The notes below the pieces were generated by a model that was not told where the DNA came from, did no database searches, and was given only the letters and a program-made list of their open reading frames with translations. The position numbers and the translations under genes were made by a program. This document shows positions 1 to 7,152 of a stretch of 18,460 bases of DNA, one piece after another. Position 1 is the first letter of the stretch. Each line of letters starts with the position of its first letter. The DNA is taken from assembly GCA_002391065.1 (NCBI GenBank), contig DGRP01000158.1, forward strand, positions 1 through 18,460, written 5' to 3'. Origin of the DNA: Ruminococcus sp. UBA4385 (GTDB lineage: Bacteria; Bacillota_A; Clostridia; Oscillospirales; Ruminococcaceae).

Positions 1-60
1 ATTGTTCGGTTTTCAAGATGCAGGTGCCGCCTCCTTTTGCTTTCCGCAGGCGACTTTATT
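1..60 (-). promoter_or_regulatory. rRNA-type leader with boxA-like element
   Basis: Read on the minus strand, 1-22 gives TGCATCTTGAAAACCGAACA, closely resembling the CTTTGAAAAC..AACAA element that Firmicutes carry in rRNA operon leaders and in the 16S-23S spacer, where it overlaps the boxA antitermination signal. It begins about 30 bases downstream of the predicted transcription start. No mature rRNA is visible, so I infer that an rRNA gene begins just beyond the left edge. A leader of another stable RNA is possible. Confidence 0.5.
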
Positions 61-89
61 ATATTATCACACTTTCTCTCCTTTGTCAA
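61..89 (-). promoter_or_regulatory. Strong sigma-A promoter reading off the left edge
   Basis: On the minus strand TTGACA (84-89) is followed after exactly 17 bases by TAATAT (61-66); an overlapping TATAAT (58-63) sits at 20 bases. An A-rich stretch lies just upstream of the -35 box. The promoter points leftward out of the window, away from the DUF4364 gene, and drives the boxA-like leader at 1-60. Promoter strength and leader type suggest a stable RNA operon. Confidence 0.7.
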
Positions 90-155
90 CTCATTTTTTG
101 CTTTTCGGCGGTTTGACTATATACTGCAAGATTCTTTAACCTAAATTATGCAAAA

Positions 156-192
156 TTCAAAACAAAACCGCCTTTTTTTCTCCAAGGCGGTT
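156..192 (-). terminator. Intrinsic terminator of the aro/DUF4364 operon
   Basis: A 9-bp inverted repeat (AACCGCCTT 166-174 with AAGGCGGTT 184-192, 9-base loop) is followed on the minus strand by TTTGTTTTG. It lies 21 bases after the DUF4364 stop codon and closes the minus-strand operon before the leftward promoter at 61-89. Confidence 0.75.
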
Positions 193-213
193 ACACTTTT
201 CAATATCAGCAAA

Positions 214-810
214 TCATTCTTCCTCAGTTATATCAGGAACATGCTCTTCATTTTCTACCACATAATCAATAATTTTACCGTAGAATCCTGACGGATCCTG
301 CATGATTTTTGATTTGATATATAAAGCCTGATCTTCATCGGTTGCAAACAGGGAAATATTCATCAGTTCGGCATTTTTGTCCTTTAGCTTGCAATGTACA
401 GAATACCCGTTTCCGACCTCATCAACATTACATTCAACACTGTTTTCACTGCGAAGCCTTGCGAACAGCTTCAGACCCGACGCATATATGCGGTCTCTGA
501 TGCTTTTAAGTACTATCTTTTTATGCTCTTTTGCCCCGATTTTTCCTTTTTCGGTAAGCTCATAAACCTCAAGTCCGTCTTTCTCTACCAGCTTAAGAGA
601 ACCATTCTGCATCATCTTTTCGATCGCTTCATTATAGACAAAATAGTTCACAACACCTTCAGCAGTCGCTATCTCAGTAAGCTGTGCAGGAGTACATGGT
701 CTTTCAGCACAATCAAGAAAATATGCAAGCAGCACCTCTGCCTCATACAGATCGGACACGCTTTTCATGCTTTCCGAAACGTGCTCTTCAGGATTAGCAA
801 ACAAAGACAA
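214..810 (-). CDS. DUF4364 family protein (winged-helix-like)
   Basis: A 198-residue soluble protein matching the clostridial DUF4364 family. The N-terminal part (about 20-95) has the family pattern: a hydrophobic helix (VLLAYFLD), the PCTPAQLTEI helix, a YF..NEAIEKM helix and an L..VEKDGLEVYELTEKGK wing, which resembles the winged-helix fold of small transcription regulators. The C-terminal half (about 110-180) is an alpha/beta domain of unknown role. The start is TTG at 810, chosen because GGGGG lies 7 bases upstream; that site begins right after the aroC stop, so translation is probably coupled. It is the last gene of the aroB-aroA-aroC transcript. A DNA-binding role is inferred from the fold pattern only; no target is visible. 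Confidence 0.85.
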   Translation of the reverse strand: MSLFANPEEHVSESMKSVSDLYEAEVLLAYFLDCAERPCTPAQLTEIATAEGVVNYFVYNEAIEKMMQNGSLKLVEKDGLEVYELTEKGKIGAKEHKKIVLKSIRDRIYASGLKLFARLRSENSVECNVDEVGNGYSVHCKLKDKNAELMNISLFATDEDQALYIKSKIMQDPSGFYGKIIDYVVENEEHVPDITEEE

Positions 811-825
811 ATTCAGTCCCCCAAA

Positions 826-1917
826 TCAGAAATTAGGATAGTCGATCATATGATTGAGCAACGCCAGATTAACAGCAGCCTCAACACACGGAACAGCCCT
901 AGGAACAACACAAGGGTCATGCCTGCCCTTGATTTCCAGAGTTTCATTCTTCATAGCCGAATAGTCAACAGTCTCCTGCGGCTTTGCAATTGAAGGAGTT
1001 GGCTTGAACGCAACCCTCATAGTTATCGGCATACCCGATGAAATACCGCCAAGGATCCCACCGTGATTATTAGTCCTTGTCACAACATGGCCAAGATCAT
1101 TTACATAGAATTCATCATTATTCTCCGAGCCGAGCATAAGTGCAGTATCAAAGCCGGCACCAAATTCAATACCCTTAACAGCAGGTATTCCGAAAACAAG
1201 CTGAGCTATCGAATTTTCAAGCCCGTCAAATATAGGTGAGCCAATACCGGCAGGCACGTTGATAGCTATACACTCAATAATGCCGCCTACACTGTCCTTA
1301 TCTTTTCTTGCACGGTCTATTTCTTTGACCATTTCATTTCCCTGTACATCAATAATAACAGGAAAGTCCTTAGACCTTACCTCTCTGATAGTATCCTTAT
1401 CGGTATTGATAGGATCGAAATTCTTATCCTGAATACCATGTATCTCAGCTATATGAGCACCTACATAAATGCCCCTCTTTTCAAGTATCTGACCTGCGAT
1501 AGCTCCTGCAAAGCAAAGCGGCGCTGTGAGCCTTCCGGAAAAATGTCCGCCGCCCCTGAAATCGTTGAAGCCTCTGTATCTGAGAGCTCCTGTATAATCA
1601 GCATGACCGGGTCTTGCAAGCTTGGAAAGATTTGAATAATCATTAGAGTGCTGATCCGTATTCGGAATAAAAGCACACAGAGGTGTACCTGTCGTCTTTC
1701 CGTTATAATAGCCCGAAACTATAGTCGGGTGATCTGATTCTCTCCTCTGCGTAGATGTGGAGTTTTTCTTAGGCGCTCTCCTTGCCATAAACTCATACAC
1801 CTTGTCCATATCTATAGACTCACCGGCAGGCAGATCGTCCACGCAGACACCTATTGCCTTTCCGTGGCTCTCCCCAAAGATAGTAAATGTAATATTATTT
1901 CTCCATGTTGACGACAT
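826..1917 (-). CDS. aroC: Chorismate synthase
   Basis: Converts 5-enolpyruvylshikimate-3-phosphate to chorismate in the cytosol with reduced FMN as cofactor; this is the last shikimate step. The 363 residues cover the whole family. Hallmarks in order: FGESHGKAIG near the N-terminus, RPGHADYT, DFRGGGHFSGRLTAP, GGILGGISSGMPI and, near the C-terminus, GRHDPCVVPRAVP. I start at ATG 1917 because GGAGG lies 7 bases upstream. An in-frame GTG at 1938 would add seven residues that merely translate this ribosome binding site. It lies 39 bases after aroA and 15 bases before the DUF4364 gene in one minus-strand operon. All expected motifs are intact, so the enzyme should be active. Confidence 0.97.
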   Translation of the reverse strand: MSSTWRNNITFTIFGESHGKAIGVCVDDLPAGESIDMDKVYEFMARRAPKKNSTSTQRRESDHPTIVSGYYNGKTTGTPLCAFIPNTDQHSNDYSNLSKLARPGHADYTGALRYRGFNDFRGGGHFSGRLTAPLCFAGAIAGQILEKRGIYVGAHIAEIHGIQDKNFDPINTDKDTIREVRSKDFPVIIDVQGNEMVKEIDRARKDKDSVGGIIECIAINVPAGIGSPIFDGLENSIAQLVFGIPAVKGIEFGAGFDTALMLGSENNDEFYVNDLGHVVTRTNNHGGILGGISSGMPITMRVAFKPTPSIAKPQETVDYSAMKNETLEIKGRHDPCVVPRAVPCVEAAVNLALLNHMIDYPNF

Positions 1918-1956
1918 TGCGTTTCCTCCAATTCTCACGGAACTTTTATGAACTGT

Positions 1957-3186
1957 TCAGCCGATTACTTCAAGCTGACCGCCGAGTGACGAAAACGCCT
2001 CCCAGAAATCAGGATAAGACTTTGAAACACACTCTGCGCCATTGACAAACACATCGTCTTTACAGCCGACAGATGCAGCTGCCGCAGCCATAGCAATACG
2101 GTGATCATTATATGTATCAACCGTACCGCCGTCAAGACAAGGCTTTCCTTTTATAATAAGCCCGTCTTCAGTTTCCTCGGCATAAGCTCCGAGCACCCTT
2201 ACGAGCGAAACACTCGAAGCGATCCTGTCACTTTCCTTAATACGAAGTCTGGCAGCATTATAAATACGGCTTTCACCGTCAGCAAATGCCGCAGCAACAG
2301 ACAATACAGGCACAAGATCAGGAATATCCGAACAGTCAAGCTGAAAAGCATTCAGCCCATTTCTTCTATTATACACCATTTGTGAGAAGATTTCAACAAT
2401 TTTTTTGTCTCCCTGAAAAGAATTTACATTTAGACCGCAAATTTCGATATCAGAGCCCAGCAGATTGGCCGCCAGGAAGAATGCCGCCTGAGAATAATCC
2501 CCCTCAACGCTGCCGTTATAAGGCCTCAGAGCTTTGCCTGCGCCGATACAGTAGCCTGTTTCTGTTTCTGCAGCATCACAGCCAAAATCCGATAGCGTGC
2601 CTATAGTAATATCAACATAGGGCTTAGATTCAAGGTGCGAGGTCAGTACAATCTCACTTTCCTCCTCTAAGACCGAAAAACCGAGCAGCAGACCCGTAAT
2701 AAACTGAGATGATATTCCGCCGTCAACATAGAACTTTCCTCCTGTCAGCTTTCCCGATACGGAAAAGGGCATAGTTCCGTTATAGTCAAAGGTGATACCA
2801 TGCTTCGGAAGCTCCTCAAGATACGGAGTTATAGGTCTGTTCGGAAGATTGCCCTGTCCTAAAAAAGTAGCATTCACACCAAGGGCGCAAGCAACAGGAA
2901 TAAGAAATCTCAGGGTCGAGCCGCTTTCGCAGCAGTCAAGCACAGCCTTTTCGGGAACATTCTTAATGCCCTTGATTACAGCAGAGCTGCCGTCAACGCT
3001 TATCTCAGCACCGAGTGCTCTCATACAGTCAATGGTGGCAATTATGTCCTTGGACATCGAAAGATTATCTATTTTTGATTCACCGTCAGCAAGTGCTGCT
3101 GCAATTATCATTCTGTGAGCCTGACTTTTCGAGGGCGGTACAACAACTTTTCCGTGAAGCTTTTTGGGGCTTATCCTGATATTCAT
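1957..3186 (-). CDS. aroA: 3-phosphoshikimate 1-carboxyvinyltransferase (EPSP synthase)
   Basis: Transfers the enolpyruvyl group of PEP to shikimate-3-phosphate; this cytosolic enzyme is the target of glyphosate. It has 409 residues, slightly short for the family but with both halves present. Motifs: PSKSQAHR (18-25), the PEP-site loop ESGSTLRF (87-94), LPNRPITPYLEEL, the RIKESDRI segment and DTYNDHRIAMA near the C-terminus. The PEP-site Gly (89) is kept; the positions matching E. coli Thr97 and Pro101 are Ser90 and Phe94. The start ATG is 8 bases after the aroB stop; its ribosome binding site is weak (AAGGAA inside the aroB end), suggesting coupling to aroB translation. Confidence 0.96.
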   Translation of the reverse strand: MNIRISPKKLHGKVVVPPSKSQAHRMIIAAALADGESKIDNLSMSKDIIATIDCMRALGAEISVDGSSAVIKGIKNVPEKAVLDCCESGSTLRFLIPVACALGVNATFLGQGNLPNRPITPYLEELPKHGITFDYNGTMPFSVSGKLTGGKFYVDGGISSQFITGLLLGFSVLEEESEIVLTSHLESKPYVDITIGTLSDFGCDAAETETGYCIGAGKALRPYNGSVEGDYSQAAFFLAANLLGSDIEICGLNVNSFQGDKKIVEIFSQMVYNRRNGLNAFQLDCSDIPDLVPVLSVAAAFADGESRIYNAARLRIKESDRIASSVSLVRVLGAYAEETEDGLIIKGKPCLDGGTVDTYNDHRIAMAAAAASVGCKDDVFVNGAECVSKSYPDFWEAFSSLGGQLEVIG

Positions 3187-3194
3187 ATAAAAAC

Positions 3195-4304
3195 CTACAT
3201 TTCCTTGATAATCTCTGCTATCTGCTCTTCGGCTATCTCCAGGCCGTAGCTGTTTTCTCCGAAAGAAACCATTTCTCCGATCTCCTTCTGGAACACAAAG
3301 CGAAGCTTTCCGTCTCTGACCTTTTTATCTGTATAGAGCTTTTTGATAAGCAATTCACGGTCAATATAATCGGGAATTGCTACAGGCAGGCCTGCTCTTT
3401 CACAAAGCTCGGTCACTCTCTGAACATTCTCATGACTGATATACCCAAGCTTCTCTCCCAGCCTTGCCTGTGCGATAAGCCCTATAGAAACAGCTTCTCC
3501 GTGAGTGAGCCTATAATCAGACACTGTCTCGACTGCTCTGCCGACAGTATGACCGAGATTCAGTATCTCCCTTAGACCTGATTCTCTCTCGTCCTGCATA
3601 ACAACCTTATATTTTACTGAGCAGTTATGCTCCGAAATATAGCGGCAGACCTCGGGGTCAATTTCAAATACCTTTTCGATGTTCTTCTCTAAGTATTCAA
3701 AGAGCTCCTTGTCTCCAAGGCAGCCGTGCTTTATTGTTTCCGCAAGGCCGCTTATAAGCTCTCTCTTTTCAAGGGTTTTCCACGCAGAAAGGTCAATATA
3801 AACCTTCTTCGGCTGGTTAAAAAGACCGATAAGATTAGTCGCAAGCGGTGTGTCTACCGCAGTTTTTCCGCCGATAGAGGCATCAGCCGCCGCAAGAAGG
3901 GTTGTTGTGTAGTTTATAAACGGAACTCCCCTGCCAAAAGTACCTGCCGTAAAGCCTGCTAAGTCCGAAACAACTCCGCCGCCAACAGCTATTACACAGC
4001 AGTCACGTCTGTAGCCAAGCTCCAGCATTTTATCCTCGACATACTCCTTGACAGCCCTTGTCTTTGACTTCTCTCCTGCAGGAAACTCAATAATATTTGA
4101 GATAAAGCCTGCTTCTTGGAGCATAGAGTCTATCTTATCAGCATACAAGGGTCTTACATTCGAGTCTGTAACCACTGCAAAACGCCTGAGCTTTCCGACA
4201 AGACCGCTCTTCAGATCATCTATTAGCCGAGCTTCAAGACCGTTGCCTATTTCTATCTCATAAGAATCGTCAACAACCTTTTTCAGCTGACAGTTAAATA
4301 CCAT
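3195..4304 (-). CDS. aroB: 3-dehydroquinate synthase
   Basis: Converts DAHP to 3-dehydroquinate, the second shikimate step, using NAD and a divalent metal (zinc or cobalt). It has 369 residues, the usual length. The NAD-binding segment AVGGGVVSDLAGF and the TTLLAAADASIGGKTAVD motif are clear. The metal ligands expected for the family are present: Glu in GLAETIKHG, His in LNLGHTVGRA and His in THGEAVSIG. The ATG has GGGTGAT 5 bases upstream. It is the first gene of the aroB-aroA-aroC-DUF4364 operon, with its own promoter at 4334-4362 directly after aroF. Confidence 0.97.
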   Translation of the reverse strand: MVFNCQLKKVVDDSYEIEIGNGLEARLIDDLKSGLVGKLRRFAVVTDSNVRPLYADKIDSMLQEAGFISNIIEFPAGEKSKTRAVKEYVEDKMLELGYRRDCCVIAVGGGVVSDLAGFTAGTFGRGVPFINYTTTLLAAADASIGGKTAVDTPLATNLIGLFNQPKKVYIDLSAWKTLEKRELISGLAETIKHGCLGDKELFEYLEKNIEKVFEIDPEVCRYISEHNCSVKYKVVMQDERESGLREILNLGHTVGRAVETVSDYRLTHGEAVSIGLIAQARLGEKLGYISHENVQRVTELCERAGLPVAIPDYIDRELLIKKLYTDKKVRDGKLRFVFQKEIGEMVSFGENSYGLEIAEEQIAEIIKEM

Positions 4305-4333
4305 AATATCACCCGCTTCAGTTTGCTTTTTCT

Positions 4334-4362
4334 ATTATATCACAGATAAACTCATTTGTAAA
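4334..4362 (-). promoter_or_regulatory. Promoter for aroB-aroA-aroC-DUF4364
   Basis: Minus-strand TTTACA (4357-4362), 17-base spacer and TATAAT (4334-4339), with TGA before the -10 giving an extended -10. It lies in the 72 bases between the aroF stop and aroB. No terminator separates aroF from aroB, so aroB can be served both by read-through from aroF and by this promoter. Confidence 0.75.
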
Positions 4363-4376
4363 CATCTGTATCCGAC

Positions 4377-5399
4377 TTATTGCGCATCATCAACAGGCTT
4401 GCCCATGAATTCTGCCAGAGCCTTGATTTTCTTCATAACCTCAGCAAATTTCGGAGGTGTAAGCTGCTGAGCACCGTCACTCCATGCGTTCTTAGGGTCG
4501 TTGTGTACTTCTATCTCCAGTGCATCAGCACCGACTGCAACAGCTCCGAGAGCGCAAGGCTCAATAAGAGATACTATACCTGTAGCGTGGCTAGGGTCAA
4601 CTGTAATAGGGAGATGTGTTTTCTGCTTAAGAAGAGGTACAGCCGCAAGGTCAAGGGTGTTTCTCATAGCAGGCTCAAAGGTTCTTATGCCTCTCTCACA
4701 AAGAATCACCTTCTGATTGCCCTCAGACATAATATATTCAGCCGACATAAGCAGCTCCTGCAAGGTTCCCGAAAGACCTCTTTTAAGCAGTACGGGCTTA
4801 TCACATCTTCCGAGCTCTTTAAGAAGAGTGAAATTCTGCATATTTCTTGCGCCAACCTGCACAACATCAATATCTGCAAAAAGGTCAAGATCGCTTACAT
4901 CCATGATCTCTGTCACTATAGGAAGCCCTGTCACTTTTCTTGCCTGTAAAAGAAGGTCTATACCCTCCTTGCCAAGACCCTGGAATGAATATGGCGAGGT
5001 TCTCGGCTTGAAAGCACCGCCTCTTAACATTGTTGCTCCTGCCTGCTTGACAGCTATCGCAGTAGTGATGATCTGCTCCTCAGTCTCGACTGAGCAGGGT
5101 CCTGCCATCACCTGAGTTTTACCTCCGCCGATTATTCTGCCCCTGACGTCAATTACAGTATCATCGGGGTGGAACTTTCTGTTTGCATTCTTGTAAGGCT
5201 CCTGCACTCGCTGAACGCTCTCCACACATTCCTTAGCCTGAACAGCCTCAATATCAACATGAGTTGTATCTCCTATAAGACCAATAATGTTAGAATGTAC
5301 GCCCTGCACAAGATTGGTAGATACATTAAAACGGGCGAGCCAGTTCATAAGCTCGTTTACTTCCTGCTCACTCGAATGGTTTTTCAATACGATAATCAT
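4377..5399 (-). CDS. aroF: 3-deoxy-7-phosphoheptulonate (DAHP) synthase, type I-beta with N-terminal regulatory domain
   Basis: Condenses PEP and erythrose-4-phosphate into DAHP, the committed entry to aromatic biosynthesis. The 340 residues form a small N-terminal ferredoxin-like domain (about 1-70, starting MIIVLKNH) and a catalytic barrel (about 85-340). Active-site motifs: MAGPCSVE, GGAFKPRTSPYSFQG, TEIMD, VGARNMQN, KRG, CERGIRTFE and VDPSHATG. In related enzymes the N-terminal domain mediates feedback inhibition by Tyr or Phe; the ligand here is not known. Start ATG 5399 is set by GGAGG 8 bases upstream; an in-frame TTG at 5414 would translate that site. The gene follows an attenuator-like leader, so control is probably both transcriptional and allosteric. 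Confidence 0.95.
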   Translation of the reverse strand: MIIVLKNHSSEQEVNELMNWLARFNVSTNLVQGVHSNIIGLIGDTTHVDIEAVQAKECVESVQRVQEPYKNANRKFHPDDTVIDVRGRIIGGGKTQVMAGPCSVETEEQIITTAIAVKQAGATMLRGGAFKPRTSPYSFQGLGKEGIDLLLQARKVTGLPIVTEIMDVSDLDLFADIDVVQVGARNMQNFTLLKELGRCDKPVLLKRGLSGTLQELLMSAEYIMSEGNQKVILCERGIRTFEPAMRNTLDLAAVPLLKQKTHLPITVDPSHATGIVSLIEPCALGAVAVGADALEIEVHNDPKNAWSDGAQQLTPPKFAEVMKKIKALAEFMGKPVDDAQ

Positions 5400-5412
5400 A
5401 ATTATTACCTCC

Positions 5413-5461
5413 AAAAATAAAATGAGCCGCAGTTTTCATCTCTGCAATGAAAGCCGCGGCT
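5413..5461 (-). terminator. Intrinsic terminator in the aroF leader (attenuator)
   Basis: On the minus strand 5461-5447 pairs with 5439-5425: a 15-position stem (AGCCGC with GCGGCT outside, TTTCAT with ATGAAA inside) with one A-C mismatch and a 7-base loop, followed by CATTTTATTTTT. The U-rich run touches the aroF ribosome binding site. The hairpin lies downstream of a promoter and leader ORF and upstream of the enzyme gene, so it can only act as a conditional stop. An alternative pairing that would break it is listed separately. Confidence 0.8.
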
Positions 5462-5524
5462 TAAAATTTACGGTATTAAGGATATTACAGACCTTTTCCC
5501 AATAAACCCTTGTCCTCAGCCTTC
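5449..5524 (-). promoter_or_regulatory. Candidate antiterminator pairing in the aroF leader
   Basis: Minus-strand GAAGGCTGAGG (5524-5514, inside the 3' half of the leader ORF) can pair with CCGCGGCTTTC (5459-5449, the 5' arm of the terminator): 10 of 11 positions pair, counting two G-U pairs. The two structures exclude each other. Upstream copies of GCTTC in the Phe-codon region (for example in codons 22-23) can pair with GAAGGC with a bulge and could serve as the element that competes for the antiterminator strand. Found by eye; no folding energy was computed. Confidence 0.5.
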
Positions 5525-5613
5525 ACAGTACGCCAAAAACGCTCGAAGCCAAAAAAGAAGCTCAAGCTAAAAAAGAAATATGTAAAGACTGCTGTAAGAG
5601 TTATCTGAAACAT
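5485..5613 (-). CDS. Phe-rich leader peptide upstream of aroF
   Basis: A 42-codon ORF starting ATG at 5613, with AGGAAAGG about 10 bases upstream. It has Phe at residues 2, 10, 13-15, 19-21, 23 and 26, plus Tyr12 and Trp27: 12 aromatic residues in the first 27. The 3' part (VKAEDKG...) is hydrophilic and its DNA contains the antiterminator strand. It lies between a consensus promoter and the terminator before aroF. This matches the design of ribosome-mediated attenuation, where ribosomes stall on Phe codons when charged tRNA-Phe is scarce. Against it, the hydrophobic run could be a small membrane peptide, and the stop codon is 26 bases beyond the antiterminator strand. I favour the leader peptide. 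Confidence 0.6.
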   Translation of the reverse strand: MFQITLTAVFTYFFFSLSFFFGFERFWRTVKAEDKGLLGKGL

Positions 5614-5638
5614 TTCTGTTTTTCCTTTCCTGATATTA

Positions 5639-5655
5639 TGTCAGCATAACTGACA
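5639..5655 (-). repeat. Inverted repeat at the 5' end of the aroF leader RNA
   Basis: A perfect 6-5-6 inverted repeat, TGTCAG-TTATG-CTGACA on the minus strand, begins about 6 bases after the -10 box, that is at or next to the predicted transcription start. It could be a 5' stabilising hairpin in the leader RNA or an operator for a dimeric repressor. No known operator consensus is recognised. Confidence 0.45.
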
Positions 5656-5660
5656 AACAT

Positions 5661-5689
5661 AGTATACTCCTTTACTATGATAAAGTCAA
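5661..5689 (-). promoter_or_regulatory. Promoter of the aroF leader
   Basis: Minus-strand TTGACT (5684-5689), 17-base spacer, TATACT (5661-5666). It starts a transcript of about 240 bases of leader before aroF. No terminator is visible between hflX and this promoter, so hflX transcripts may also read into the leader. Confidence 0.8.
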
Positions 5690-5705
5690 GAAGCTTTTTC
5701 TGTTT

Positions 5706-6980
5706 TTACAAATTGTTAACACTATTCACTTTATATTCCTCTACCATGTAGAATATCTTTTTATCTATCAAAGCGTCAACCGCAATGCCCTTGGCAGTAT
5801 ATTCCTCAGAGAAAACCTTGCCGTCTATCCTGATAGTGTTCACAAGGCCTGCCTTGTCAAACGGCAGAAGCAGTCTGCACCTTACGCAGGAATCAGGAAG
5901 AGCCCTTGCTACAGCTTCCAGCATTTCGTCAAGACCTTTTCCCGTTTTTGCTGAGATAAGCACCTCAAACTCCTCATTGTCAGCTTCAAGAGAATCTGCA
6001 TAAGCTATCTTATCACACTTATTTAAAACTGTAACTACAGGTATCCCGTCACAGCCAAGCTCACTCAGAAGCTTTCTTGTAACTGTTGCCTGTTCTTCGC
6101 AGGAAGGGTTTGATGCATCTACAACATGAATAATAACATCAGCCTGAGCCGCCTCTTCAAGTGTTGACTTGAACGCCTCTACCAGATGATGAGGAAGCCT
6201 GCTTATAAATCCTACGGTATCAATAAGCATTACAGACCTTCCGTCAGGCAGTTCAATAGAGCGTGAAGTGGTCTCAAGTGTTGCAAACAGCTTATCCTCC
6301 GAGAGGACTCCTGCTTCCGTCAGTGCATTCAGCAGCGTTGACTTCCCTGCATTGGTATAGCCTACAATTGCCGCTGTGAGAACACCGTCTTTCTTGCGCC
6401 TTTTTCTCATAAGGTCACGGCGCTTTTCTATTTCGTGAAGTTCCTCTGTCAGGGCGGCAATTCTTGCCCTTATATGCCGCTTGTCTGTTTCAAGCTTGGT
6501 CTCTCCCGGGCCTCTCGTTCCTATTCCGCCGCCCAGTCGGGACAGGTCAAGACCCATTCCTGCCAGTCTAGGAAGCCTGTACTTATTCTGTGCAATCTCT
6601 ACCTGAAGTCTGCCCTCATGTGTTTTTGCATGAGCCGCAAAAATATCCAGAATCAGCATAGTGCGGTCAATAGTGAAAACTCCGCATACGTCCTCGATAT
6701 TTCTTATCTGTGTTGCTGTAAGCTCGCAGTCAAAAACCACACGGTCAATTTCATGAGTCTTGCAAAGCTCTGCTATCTCTTCAAGTCTGCCCGAGCCTAT
6801 ACAGGTAGCCTTATCATAAGACGGGCGCTTTTGCACCACTCTTATCACAGGCTCACCGTCAGCGGTTAAGACCAGCTCCTCCAGTTCATCAAGAGATGCC
6901 TGTACGTCATAAGCTCCTGTATCAACTGCCGCCATCAGCACCCTGTCTTTTCTTACTGTATTATCGTAAAGCTGTGCCAT
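5706..6980 (-). CDS. hflX: GTPase HflX
   Basis: A ribosome-associated GTPase of the Obg/HflX class; in other bacteria HflX splits stalled or stressed 70S ribosomes. The 424 residues show the N-terminal HflX domain (about 1-200) with the GGGIGTRGPGETKLE loop (150-164) and a basic coiled-coil segment, then the G domain: G1 GYTNAGKST (207-215), G3 DTVGF (254-258) and G4 NKCD. A short C-terminal domain follows. The start ATG has GGAGG 5 bases upstream and its own promoter at 7011-7039. It is the first gene upstream of the aroF leader and is divergent from the GGDEF gene. All nucleotide-binding motifs look intact. Confidence 0.95.
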   Translation of the reverse strand: MAQLYDNTVRKDRVLMAAVDTGAYDVQASLDELEELVLTADGEPVIRVVQKRPSYDKATCIGSGRLEEIAELCKTHEIDRVVFDCELTATQIRNIEDVCGVFTIDRTMLILDIFAAHAKTHEGRLQVEIAQNKYRLPRLAGMGLDLSRLGGGIGTRGPGETKLETDKRHIRARIAALTEELHEIEKRRDLMRKRRKKDGVLTAAIVGYTNAGKSTLLNALTEAGVLSEDKLFATLETTSRSIELPDGRSVMLIDTVGFISRLPHHLVEAFKSTLEEAAQADVIIHVVDASNPSCEEQATVTRKLLSELGCDGIPVVTVLNKCDKIAYADSLEADNEEFEVLISAKTGKGLDEMLEAVARALPDSCVRCRLLLPFDKAGLVNTIRIDGKVFSEEYTAKGIAVDALIDKKIFYMVEEYKVNSVNNL

Positions 6981-7010
6981 AAATCCTCCATATAATATAA
7001 ATTATAAGTC

Positions 7011-7039
7011 ATTATAGCATACTTTAGAGCCTTTGTCAA
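7011..7039 (-). promoter_or_regulatory. Promoter of hflX
   Basis: Minus-strand TTGACA (7034-7039), 17-base spacer, TATAAT (7011-7016) with TGC before the -10 (extended). It is a full consensus, 30 bases upstream of the hflX start codon. Confidence 0.85.
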
Positions 7040-7113
7040 AACGGCTCCTGTTATTGATTTGCACAAAAATGTCAGATTTGTTTGGTTAAAAATAAAAACA
7101 TTATACAAAACAC

Positions 7114-7142
7114 TTGAAATTTGTATGTTTTAGTGTTATAAT
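7114..7142 (+). promoter_or_regulatory. Promoter of the LacI-sensor/GGDEF gene
   Basis: Plus-strand TTGAAA (7114-7119), 17-base spacer, TATAAT (7137-7142) with an extended TGT before the -10. It is divergent from the hflX promoter; the two -35 boxes are 74 bases apart. Confidence 0.8.
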
Positions 7143-7152
7143 GTATCTTAAT

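Noticed and set aside
394..993. 199-codon plus-strand open frame across the DUF4364/aroC junction
   Set aside because: Antisense to two well-supported genes and without a ribosome site or recognisable product.
1918..1938. GTG start for aroC seven codons upstream
   Set aside because: The added codons are the GGAGG ribosome site of the ATG at 1917.
5400..5414. TTG start for aroF five codons upstream
   Set aside because: The TTG overlaps the GGAGG site that serves the ATG at 5399, and the U-tract of the terminator sits right before it.
5400..5660. T-box riboswitch in the aroF leader
   Set aside because: The conserved T-box AGGGTGG..ACCGCG antiterminator sequence is absent; the terminator is better explained by the Phe-rich ORF arrangement.
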